A stretch of 6,586 nt of DNA from Piscirickettsiaceae bacterium (GCA_018646825.1 JABGUA010000016.1:1-6586), one strand, 5' to 3'. Positions 1-6,108 are shown, counted from the first letter of the stretch. Translations and numbers: made by a program. Notes: generated by a model from the letters alone, not told the origin.

Positions 1-126
1 GAAGCAGAACCTCAGGTCGAAGCAGAACCTCAGGTCGAAGCAGAACCTCAGGTCGAAGCAGAACCTCAGGTCGAAGCAGAACCGGAAGTTGAAGCAGAAC
101 CGGAAGTTGAAGCAGAACTAGACGTT
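1..126 (+). repeat. 18-bp in-frame tandem repeat array (coding minisatellite)
   Basis: Seven consecutive 18-bp units run from 1 to 126. Units 1-4 (1-72) are identical at the DNA level and encode EAEPQV. Units 5-6 (73-108) are identical to each other and encode EAEPEV. Unit 7 (109-126) is degenerate and encodes EAELDV. The array probably continues upstream, because the window opens exactly on a unit boundary. The unit length is a multiple of three, so gain or loss of copies changes protein length without a frameshift. Perfect identity of adjacent units suggests recent slippage or recombination. Confidence 0.95.
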
Positions 127-456
127 GCAACAGAGTCAGTAGCTGAAATAGAACAGCCAACACTCGAGGAATTAAGACAAAGGTTAAGAGAAAAGACGGC
201 CCGTTTAGAGCAAAATAAAGTTGAACCAGCCCCAGAAAGTAGCGCTGAAATAGAACCCGAAACACAAGCTGGATCCGAAGAAGTTCTTGAAGTAGAACAG
301 AAACGTGAAACTAAGCCGACTAAAGTGAGCTCGTCGGATTTTGATTTTCTCGCTTTTAACCAAGGTCCGTTACCCGATGATGACGCTTTGGACGAATTAT
401 TAATGAATGTCTGGCATATTGAGTCAGAGGCAAAAGACCCACCTAAACATAAATAG
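1..456 (+). CDS. C-terminal part of an unrecognised acidic repeat protein (5' truncated)
   Basis: Reading frame 1 is open from the first base to a TAG at 454-456, giving 151 residues; the true start lies upstream of the window. I do not recognise the family. Visible residues 1-42 are seven hexapeptides (four EAEPQV, two EAEPEV, one EAELDV). A Glu-rich linker follows. Residues 54-71 form a short charged helix with leucines at 55, 58, 62 and 69 and several Arg/Lys, which could be a small coiled coil. A second Glu-rich linker leads to a distinct tail (about 103-138) mixing aromatic, Asp and Leu residues (DFDFLAF, then DDDALDELL and NVWHIE), and the end is basic. The Glu/Pro/Val stretch is probably extended and disordered; the tail looks like a short docking motif or small amphipathic helix. 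The region could belong to a larger regulatory or cell-envelope protein, but nothing here fixes a function. The antisense open frame over the array is a shadow of the repeats. Confidence 0.8.
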   Translation, partial: EAEPQVEAEPQVEAEPQVEAEPQVEAEPEVEAEPEVEAELDVATESVAEIEQPTLEELRQRLREKTARLEQNKVEPAPESSAEIEPETQAGSEEVLEVEQKRETKPTKVSSSDFDFLAFNQGPLPDDDALDELLMNVWHIESEAKDPPKHK

Positions 457-494
457 AGTGCTAGCCGCAATATAAACTATTACACACCAAATCT

Positions 495-545
495 GCCTCA
501 CGATTATAATGATAAGCTTGAGGCGAAAGATATTTTGATCTTTCG
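495..545 (+). promoter_or_regulatory. Two abutting inverted repeats in the mqo leader
   Basis: The 113-bp gap between the acidic-protein gene and mqo holds two inverted repeats. The first pairs GCCTCA (495-500) with TGAGGC (519-524) across an 18-nt loop. The second is a perfect 8-bp stem, CGAAAGAT (524-531) with ATCTTTCG (538-545), around a 6-nt loop. They share base 524, so they would stack or compete. The second stem is followed by an A run rather than a T run, so it does not look like an intrinsic terminator for the plus strand. A TATAAT hexamer at 505-510 lies in the loop of the first repeat and could be a -10 box, but no convincing -35 partner is visible. A role in mqo transcription, translation or mRNA stability is inference. 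Confidence 0.4.
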
Positions 546-569
546 AAAAACACAAACAAGTGAATGTAA

Positions 570-1901
570 ATGACAGAACAGATCTATCAAGTAGCTATTG
601 TCGGTGGTGGTGTGTGTGGAACAGCCTTAATGTATATGCTGGCGGAATATACCGATATTGACGATATTATCTTATTAGAAAAATATGATGGTTTAGCTAA
701 AGTTAATTCTAATGGCCGTAATAATAGTCAAACCCTACATTGCGGTGATATAGAAACCAATTACACTTTGGAAAAGGCAACGAAAGTAAAAAATGCAGCT
801 GCAATGGTTGTTAATTACACTGAAACTTTGCCAAAACGCGATCATATTATTTTTAAATATCCCAAAATGGTTATTGGTGTGGGGCAGAAAGAGTGTGATC
901 AGCTGAGAGCACGTTTTGAAAGCTTCAAAACTGTTTTTGCGAGCCTAGAATTATTAGAAAAAGAACAAATTGCCGAAATAGAACCAAACGTTATTTTAAT
1001 TGATGGTGAAATGAGACCGGAGCCTTGTGTTGCATTAGCTGTGTTAGATGAGCACAGTGCCGTCGATTTTAATCAATTAGCCGAATCATTTGCTGAGCAA
1101 GCGCAGACAGTTGTTGATAAAAATATCCAAATTCAATTCAACAGTCACGTTGGAAAAATTAAAGAAAGCGAAGGATTATTTTATCTCGAAACCGAGCTTG
1201 GTACGATCAAGGCAAAGTCAGTAGTTGTATCAGCCGGTGGACACAGTTTACTTCTAGCGCAACAAATGGGCTATGGATTATCATTTTCTTGCTTGCCAGT
1301 AGCCGGTAGCTTTTATTTCACACCCAAAGTACTCAATGGCAAAGTCTATACAGTACAAAATGATAAGTTACCTTTTGCAGCAGTACATGGTGATCCTGAT
1401 GTGTTGGTACCTGGGAAGACCCGTTTTGGCCCAACAGCCTTGATTACACCTATGCTAGAACGATACAACCGACAAAGCTTCTTCGATTTCCTTCGTGTAC
1501 TTCGTTTAGATTCCCGTGTTGTTAAAGTGATGTGGGATCTCATGAAAGTCAGTGATATTCGGAATTATATTTTCAAAAACTTTTTATTTGAAGTCCCTGG
1601 TTTACGGCGCTGGCTGTTCTTAAAAGATGTCCGAAAAGTCGTGCCATCATTACAACTAAAAGATGTCAGATTTGCGCCAGGTTATGGTGGGGTACGACCA
1701 CAACTGATTGATAAAGAGAATAAAGTGTTGATGATGGGTGAAGCTAAGATTAATCCTGGTACTGGTATTTTGTTTAATATGACACCGTCTCCTGGTGCTT
1801 CAAGTTGCTTGGAGAATGCACAATTAGATATGAATTTGATTGCAGATTTTTTAGGTAAAAACGTCCATCAGGAAAAAATAGATAGATGTTTACATAAATG
1901 A
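570..1901 (+). CDS. mqo: Malate:quinone oxidoreductase, short Helicobacter-like type
   Basis: This FAD enzyme would oxidise L-malate to oxaloacetate and pass electrons to membrane quinone, acting peripherally at the inner membrane in place of, or alongside, NAD malate dehydrogenase. The 443 residues open with a dinucleotide-binding fold: strand, GGGVCG at 12-17, and Glu37 at the end of the second strand, where it would bind the ribose of FAD. Further blocks are NNSQTLHCGD (51-60), GSFYF (246-250), VHGDPD (272-277), GYGGVRPQ (371-378) and FNMTPSPGASSCLENA (402-417). From memory these and the overall length match the roughly 450-residue Helicobacter pylori enzyme better than the roughly 500-550-residue E. 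coli/Corynebacterium type. There is no signal peptide or membrane segment. ATG at 570 is fixed as the start because an in-frame TAA lies directly before it (567-569). No Shine-Dalgarno is evident. A related FAD 2-hydroxyacid oxidase such as an L-2-hydroxyglutarate oxidase is the main alternative. Confidence 0.85.
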   Translation: MTEQIYQVAIVGGGVCGTALMYMLAEYTDIDDIILLEKYDGLAKVNSNGRNNSQTLHCGDIETNYTLEKATKVKNAAAMVVNYTETLPKRDHIIFKYPKMVIGVGQKECDQLRARFESFKTVFASLELLEKEQIAEIEPNVILIDGEMRPEPCVALAVLDEHSAVDFNQLAESFAEQAQTVVDKNIQIQFNSHVGKIKESEGLFYLETELGTIKAKSVVVSAGGHSLLLAQQMGYGLSFSCLPVAGSFYFTPKVLNGKVYTVQNDKLPFAAVHGDPDVLVPGKTRFGPTALITPMLERYNRQSFFDFLRVLRLDSRVVKVMWDLMKVSDIRNYIFKNFLFEVPGLRRWLFLKDVRKVVPSLQLKDVRFAPGYGGVRPQLIDKENKVLMMGEAKINPGTGILFNMTPSPGASSCLENAQLDMNLIADFLGKNVHQEKIDRCLHK

Positions 1902-2010
1902 TTAAAATCATTAGCTTAACGAAGATATCGTATTTGCATTATTTTTCGTGTGAAACATTTTTTGGGTGATGATTCAGGCATAATTTGACGCTAAAGTGTA
2001 AATCATAAGC

Positions 2011-2016
2011 GGAGGT
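2011..2016 (+). promoter_or_regulatory. Strong Shine-Dalgarno for the CheW-family gene
   Basis: GGAGGT sits 6 nt before the ATG at 2023, a textbook ribosome binding site. It decides for this ATG over the in-frame ATG at 2047 (Met9). It is the best ribosome binding site in the window; mqo and greB have none that I can see. Confidence 0.85.
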
Positions 2017-2022
2017 AAGAGC

Positions 2023-2850
2023 ATGACAGGAAATCAACAACAAATAATGACATTTCATGTAGAAGAATTGCTCTTTGGTTTGGATATCAGGCATGTTTTG
2101 CTCTTAGGACAAGATATAGCAGCGATACAAGCTTTACCCATAAAGCAATCAGGTTTGATCGGGATGATTAAATTGCAAAGCATTGCTATTCCAGTGATTA
2201 ATTTTGGACACCATGTCGGCCTTCGTTCTGTTTCAGATGAAAAAACAGCGTTATTAACGCAAATTGAAACTGTGAAGCAAGGTTATCAAGATTGGTTTCA
2301 AGAAATACAATGGAAATTAACCGCCCGTCGATTAATTACGCGTGAGGAATTGAGCCAAAATGCCAATTTATTAAGTTGGGATAAGCAAGTTCAATGTCGT
2401 GATACCGCTTTGCAGAGTCTAGTTAATACATTAGAGGAGCCAAAACCTGCATTTATAACCTATTTTGAACAATTAATTATGTTGATGTCGCAGCATCAAT
2501 GGCAACAAGCTGAAACGCTGTTTAACCAACAAAACGAGTCTGTTTTAGCCCAGATTGAACTGGTATTGGACCGTGCACGTGAACACCTAGAAACCAGTAT
2601 AAGACAAGTTTTACTCTATTTAACAAAGGACGGTAAAACGCCTAGCTATGCACTTTTAATCGATCAGGTTAATGATGTCTTGTCTTACTCAGACTCGAGC
2701 TTTCAATTCTGTGAAACAGGCGCGATGGGCGTTATACGACAGATAAATGATGCTGTTGATGGTCTCTATGTAGAAGAAGGTAAGCCGGATTGTTTTTATT
2801 TCACCCTTAATAAGTTACTTGAGTCACACCAACAATTAGCAACGGCATAA
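2023..2850 (+). CDS. CheW-family protein with an inserted CZB-like helical domain
   Basis: The 275-residue protein reads as a CheW domain in two pieces. Residues 7-68 match the first half of CheW (FHVEELLFGLDI as in FTLGDEEYGIDI, then an AIPVINF strand as in VPIVDL). Residues 192-267 match the second half (RQVLLYLTKDG, LLIDQVNDVLSY as in IVVDGVSDVLSL, and FTLNKLLES as in LVNIEKLLNS). About 110 helical residues (76-187) fall between them, in the loop where E. coli CheW has VDVDYND. The insert aligns by eye with the CZB domain of E. coli DgcZ, best at HQWQQAETLF (158-167) against NHWQDAHFDAF, but the zinc-binding His and Cys residues are absent. CheW domains couple chemoreceptors to CheA; CZB domains normally sense zinc or oxidants. 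A cytoplasmic adaptor or input module for a CheA-type kinase is the likely role. No other chemotaxis gene is in the window. The last codon is 2 bp from the greB start. The CheW call is firm; the CZB call is moderate. Confidence 0.8.
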   Translation: MTGNQQQIMTFHVEELLFGLDIRHVLLLGQDIAAIQALPIKQSGLIGMIKLQSIAIPVINFGHHVGLRSVSDEKTALLTQIETVKQGYQDWFQEIQWKLTARRLITREELSQNANLLSWDKQVQCRDTALQSLVNTLEEPKPAFITYFEQLIMLMSQHQWQQAETLFNQQNESVLAQIELVLDRAREHLETSIRQVLLYLTKDGKTPSYALLIDQVNDVLSYSDSSFQFCETGAMGVIRQINDAVDGLYVEEGKPDCFYFTLNKLLESHQQLATA

Positions 2851-2852
2851 CG

Positions 2853-3326
2853 GTGAAATCATCACCCTACATTACTGTGCAGGGCATGGCCCGACTTAAT
2901 GCCGAACTAGAAGAGCGTTGGCAACGGAGAAGAGATGTAGTTAAAGCTTTATCGGCGGCAGCTGCAGAAGGAGACCGTTCAGAAAATGCAGAATATATTT
3001 ATCGCAAAAAAGAACTTAGAGGCATTGACCGTCGTATTCGCTATTTGCAAAAACGGATGCCAGATCTGCGAGTTATATCAGAGAAGCCAGATGATCAAAA
3101 CGTCGTTTTTTTTGCAGCTAAGGTCAGGTTAGAAACAGACGAGGGTAGGGAAGTTAACTACCGCATTGTCGGACCAGATGAAATAGATCATGAAAAAGGT
3201 AACATCAGTCTCGATTCACCGCTGGCTCAAGCGTTATTAAAAAAACAAGTTGATGACGATGTCACGATTCATGTTCAACAGGGTCGAAAAACCTATAGCA
3301 TTATTGCGATTTCTTATCAGGATTAG
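2853..3326 (+). CDS. greB: Transcript cleavage factor GreB
   Basis: GreB enters the secondary channel of backtracked RNA polymerase and stimulates cleavage of the extruded RNA 3' end. The 157-residue length matches the roughly 158 of E. coli GreB. Residues 1-75 form the antiparallel coiled coil whose tip carries GDRSENAEY (40-48); Asp41 and Glu44 correspond to the acidic residues that hold the catalytic magnesium. The following IDRRIRYLQKRM and the C-terminal FKBP-like domain (RIVGPDEID, ISLDSPLAQALLKK) are typical of GreB. The VVFFAAKV segment also fits GreB better than GreA. The start is GTG at 2853; the N-terminus MKSSPYIT then lines up with MKTPLVT of the E. coli protein, whereas the next Met (12) would cut the first helix. 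No Shine-Dalgarno is visible, and the 2-bp gap after the CheW-family stop suggests translational coupling. The last 26 bp overlap the convergent dehydrogenase gene. Confidence 0.95.
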   Translation: MKSSPYITVQGMARLNAELEERWQRRRDVVKALSAAAAEGDRSENAEYIYRKKELRGIDRRIRYLQKRMPDLRVISEKPDDQNVVFFAAKVRLETDEGREVNYRIVGPDEIDHEKGNISLDSPLAQALLKKQVDDDVTIHVQQGRKTYSIIAISYQD

Positions 3327-4422
3327 GTGATAGCTTTAAAATTTGGCCACTATCTGTTGATAAGTAAATTAAGCCGTCTGGGCCCTCAATGACGTGCCTT
3401 ATAGGTTCATTCAACGATACTAACATCCGACTTTCATCAATCACTTGGCGCGCATCGTCAAGGCTGATCTTATTCAAATGTTGCAATTTCAGTGCACCCG
3501 AAAATAACTGCCCGGTCCAGGCAGGAAAAGCTGCTCCACTGTATTGCATTAAACTACTGGGCGCGATCGAAGGGGTATAAACCTTAAGAGGTTGTTCCAT
3601 CCCCTTTCTATGGGTGCCTTCGCCGACGGCTAACGGGCTGCCATATTCTTTACCGTAAGAAATAACGGGCCAGCCATAATTAAGACCTTTATGAATCAGG
3701 TTAATTTCATCTCCCCCCCTTGGGCCATGTTCATTTGACCAAAGCTGTTGTGTCGCGGGATTAAAAAACAAGCCTTGAGGGTTACGATGCCCATAACTCC
3801 AGATTTCCGGCAAAACAGCCTTATCGTTAACAAAAGGGTTATCAGCAGGAATACTGCCATCAAGGGCAAGTCGAATAATGCTGCCAGCGTGTGTTTTTAA
3901 ATTTTGCCCATTTTCCCGCATTCCGCGATCTCCAATCGACATAAAGACATGGCCTTGATGATCAAACGCTATGCGACCAGCAAAATGTGCACCGCTACGT
4001 GTTCTGCTTTGGCTGACTAACAAATCCTGCCAATCTGTTAAGGCAAGTTCATCTAATTTGGCGCGCGCCAAAGTTGTTGCGCCTAGACCATTCACATTTT
4101 TGCTGTAACTAAAATAAATCCATGCTGCTTTTTCAAAGTGGGGTGGGGTCGCGACATCAAGCAAGCCACCTTGCCCCTGAAAATGAATATCTTCAGGCAA
4201 GCCTGACAAGGGAGTTATCTCTGTTGTTTTAATATTAATTATAGACAACGTACCATCACGTTCGGAGACCATTAATTCAGCATCTGAAATGAAGGTCATC
4301 CCCCATGGGACACCGAACAGTTCAGCCACAGTTGTGACTTTAAAGTCTACGTTGTCTTGGCTAAAGCCGCTGATAGGCAATAATAAATAATAGAAAAAAA
4401 GGCTGTAACCTAAAGTACGCAT
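3301..4422 (-). CDS. yliI: PQQ-dependent soluble aldose/sorbosone dehydrogenase family protein (YliI-like)
   Basis: The family comprises exported, soluble PQQ- and calcium-dependent sugar dehydrogenases (E. coli YliI/Asd, 371 residues; this one 373) that oxidise aldoses in the periplasm. Residues 1-21 look like a Sec signal peptide: one Arg, a hydrophobic LFFYYLLLP core and probable cleavage near GFS-Q. The mature part shows the six-bladed propeller motifs: VPWGMTF (38-44), GQGGLLD (83-89), SGAHFAGRIAFD (143-154) with His146 as the likely catalytic base, GDRG (164-167), YGHRNPQG (210-217) with the PQQ-contacting Arg, and EHGPRGGDE (231-239) in the cofactor and calcium region. All key blocks are present, so it should be active if PQQ is available; no PQQ synthesis gene is in the window, and the natural sugar is unknown. 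The ATG lies 3 bp after the selO stop with no Shine-Dalgarno, implying coupled translation. The 3' end overlaps convergent greB by 26 bp. Confidence 0.9.
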   Translation of the reverse strand: MRTLGYSLFFYYLLLPISGFSQDNVDFKVTTVAELFGVPWGMTFISDAELMVSERDGTLSIINIKTTEITPLSGLPEDIHFQGQGGLLDVATPPHFEKAAWIYFSYSKNVNGLGATTLARAKLDELALTDWQDLLVSQSRTRSGAHFAGRIAFDHQGHVFMSIGDRGMRENGQNLKTHAGSIIRLALDGSIPADNPFVNDKAVLPEIWSYGHRNPQGLFFNPATQQLWSNEHGPRGGDEINLIHKGLNYGWPVISYGKEYGSPLAVGEGTHRKGMEQPLKVYTPSIAPSSLMQYSGAAFPAWTGQLFSGALKLQHLNKISLDDARQVIDESRMLVSLNEPIRHVIEGPDGLIYLSTDSGQILKLSPNPDKKSQ

Positions 4423-4425
4423 TGA

Positions 4426-6039
4426 TTAGGAACTACACGATAACATTGAACAACCAACACGTTCCCGTGCCCAATCCGGACGTTTAACGGCAAAATGGGC
4501 TTTATCTGGCTGTTCATCATAAGGGTGTCTAAAGACATCTAATAGTTCATTAACCAAACTGAAATCTCCTTGCTCGGCTTTATCTGTTGCTAATTGAGCT
4601 AGGTAGTTACGAAAGACGTACTTGGGGTTCACTTTATTCATTATCACTTTTCGATCAGCATCTGCAGTACCATCTTGGCGGATCCGTTTTTGGTATTGCC
4701 TTATCCAATGACAAATTTCTGCTTTGATTTCAGGTGTTAGCTCGTCCTCCACATAATAAGCTTCAGACAGTGGTGCGAGTAATTGACCGTCTGTTTGATA
4801 TTGTTCCTCAGTATTTAAATCAGCCAGACCACGATAAAAAAGTGTCATGTCTGTTTCAACAAGCTGTAATACTTTATGTAATTCACTAATCAATGTTGCA
4901 TCGTCAGTTTGAAAGGCTTTGAACCCCAGTTTAGCAGCACGCATAGCTTCTAGCTGCGTCGCATAGCTACTCGCAAAGTCATTGATAGATTGTCTTAACG
5001 GTTCAACATCTTCAATTAAAGGGTAAAGCGCGTTGGCTAACTGGATTAAATTCCATTGTGCAATTTGAGCCTGATGGCCATAGCGGTATCGTTTTTTAGC
5101 GGCATCAGTGGTATTTGGTGTCCAATTTGGGTCATAATTTTCAAGCCAACCATAAGGGCCGTAATCAATCGTCAAACCTAGAATAGACATGTTGTCGGTA
5201 TTCATCACGCCATGCACAAAACCAACTCGCATCCAATGTACAAGCATCTCAGCGGTCCGTTGGCATACTTCATCAAACCACTGAATGTAAGTTTCCACAC
5301 TTGGTTCTCCGAGATGTGAGAACAAATGTGTAATGGTGTAATCAACTAATGTTTTTAAGGTGTCATGGTCGCCACGAGATGCAAAAATTTCATAACTACC
5401 AAAACGTAAAAAAGACGGCGAAACGCGACAGACAATGGCACCAGGTTCTGCTTTAGGGTTGCCATCGTAAAGCATGTCTCGAACAACATCCTCACCTGTT
5501 GTGACCAAGCTCAATGCCCGAGTCGTTGGCACACCAAGATGATGCATTGCCTCACTACAAATAAACTCTCGGACCGAGGAGCGTAATACCGCCAAGCCAT
5601 CAGCAGTTCGGGAATAGGGTGTCTCGCCAGCCCCTTTTAACTGTAAAACGTGGTGAGTGCCAGATTGATCAATCACCTCACCTAAGTTAATCGCCCGTCC
5701 ATCACCTAATTGCCCTGCCCATTGGCCAAACTGATGACCACCATAACATTGGGCATAAGGAGTCATACCGTCCAATAGCTTATTACCAGCAAAGACCTGA
5801 GTGAATAAGTCAGATTGGCAGTCCGTAGCATTTAATCCAAGTGATTTAGCTATTTCTGAGGAATATGAGACTAACTTTGGTGCTTTAACGGGGGTCGGCT
5901 TAACATAAGAAAAGCAAGCAGATTCGACTTGTCGCCGGTGATTTTCCGTGACAGGGTCAGCGGGTAATTGCTGTGCAAACGCCTGTTTAATAGTTAACTC
6001 TGCGAGAGAAGGTGTATCTTGGTTCATTACAGGCATCAC
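4426..6039 (-). CDS. selO: Protein adenylyltransferase SelO (YdiU family)
   Basis: SelO is a pseudokinase-fold enzyme that transfers AMP from ATP, bound in flipped orientation, to Ser/Thr/Tyr of target proteins; it is tied to redox stress responses. Diagnostic blocks are YAQCYGGHQFGQWAGQLGDGRA (95-116), LQLKGAGETPYSR (132-144) with Lys135, VLRSSVREF (151-159), and HGVMNTDNMSILGLTIDYGP (276-295), in which Asp282-Asn283 and Asp292 correspond to the catalytic and metal-binding residues. The C-terminus ends in Cys-Ser-Ser, with Cys535 encoded by TGT where eukaryotic SELO has selenocysteine; a second Cys (530) precedes it. At 537 residues it is longer than the 478 of E. coli YdiU, mostly through a longer N-terminus and internal insertions. 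The start is uncertain: GTG 6039, ATG 6036 or ATG 6027 are all in frame and none has a clear Shine-Dalgarno; ATG 6036 is my preference. It leads a pair with the dehydrogenase gene 3 bp downstream. Confidence 0.96.
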   Translation of the reverse strand: MMPVMNQDTPSLAELTIKQAFAQQLPADPVTENHRRQVESACFSYVKPTPVKAPKLVSYSSEIAKSLGLNATDCQSDLFTQVFAGNKLLDGMTPYAQCYGGHQFGQWAGQLGDGRAINLGEVIDQSGTHHVLQLKGAGETPYSRTADGLAVLRSSVREFICSEAMHHLGVPTTRALSLVTTGEDVVRDMLYDGNPKAEPGAIVCRVSPSFLRFGSYEIFASRGDHDTLKTLVDYTITHLFSHLGEPSVETYIQWFDEVCQRTAEMLVHWMRVGFVHGVMNTDNMSILGLTIDYGPYGWLENYDPNWTPNTTDAAKKRYRYGHQAQIAQWNLIQLANALYPLIEDVEPLRQSINDFASSYATQLEAMRAAKLGFKAFQTDDATLISELHKVLQLVETDMTLFYRGLADLNTEEQYQTDGQLLAPLSEAYYVEDELTPEIKAEICHWIRQYQKRIRQDGTADADRKVIMNKVNPKYVFRNYLAQLATDKAEQGDFSLVNELLDVFRHPYDEQPDKAHFAVKRPDWARERVGCSMLSCSS

Positions 6040-6053
6040 ATTTATTTAAAGTA

Positions 6054-6072
6054 ATTAATAATAATCATTAAA
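6054..6072. promoter_or_regulatory. Possible Fur-box-like sequence between selO and ald
   Basis: In the 69-bp divergent gap, these 19 bases match the classical Fur box (GATAATGATAATCATTATC) at 14 positions, including ten consecutive bases (6061-6070). The region is extremely AT-rich, so chance similarity is quite possible. I could not place convincing -35/-10 pairs for either gene in this gap, though both promoters would be expected here. Confidence 0.2.
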
Positions 6073-6096
6073 ACAGAAACGGGGCAAAGAAAATAT

Positions 6097-6102
6097 AGGG
6101 GG
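6097..6102 (+). promoter_or_regulatory. Shine-Dalgarno for ald
   Basis: AGGGGG lies 6 nt before the ATG at 6109, a good ribosome binding site spacing. It supports that ATG as the ald start, which also matches the usual alanine dehydrogenase N-terminus MLIGVPKE. Confidence 0.7.
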
Positions 6103-6108
6103 CAAAGG

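Noticed and set aside
66..470. Minus-strand 134-codon open frame, Ser/Thr-rich
   Set aside because: It lies wholly over the acidic repeat gene, and its Ser/Ala/Thr repeats are just the reverse reading of the 18-bp array; the plus-strand frame is the real one.
524..545. 8-bp hairpin as an intrinsic terminator of the acidic-protein gene
   Set aside because: The 3' flank on the plus strand is a run of A, not T, and the minus-strand flank also lacks a T run; a leader element for mqo fits better.
1346..1543. Minus-strand open frame inside mqo
   Set aside because: It is fully covered by well-conserved mqo coding sequence and has no recognisable domain or ribosome binding site.
1897..1912. Perfect 6-bp inverted repeat (AATGAT/ATCATT) at the mqo stop as a terminator
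   Set aside because: The stem is almost all A/T, has a 4-nt loop and is not followed by a T run, so it is too weak for an intrinsic terminator.
1979..2012. Promoter or flagellar sigma-28 site for the CheW-family gene
   Set aside because: CATAAT at 1979-1984 and TTGACG at 1984-1989 exist, but neither has a correctly spaced partner, and no GCCGATAA-type -10 follows the TAAAG at 1992.
3389..3580. Plus-strand open frame inside the dehydrogenase gene
   Set aside because: It is antisense to conserved PQQ dehydrogenase sequence and is a shadow.
4435..4437. Selenocysteine codon at the SelO C-terminus
   Set aside because: The codon is TGT (Cys), not TGA, and no in-frame TGA is read through, so no selenocysteine is encoded.
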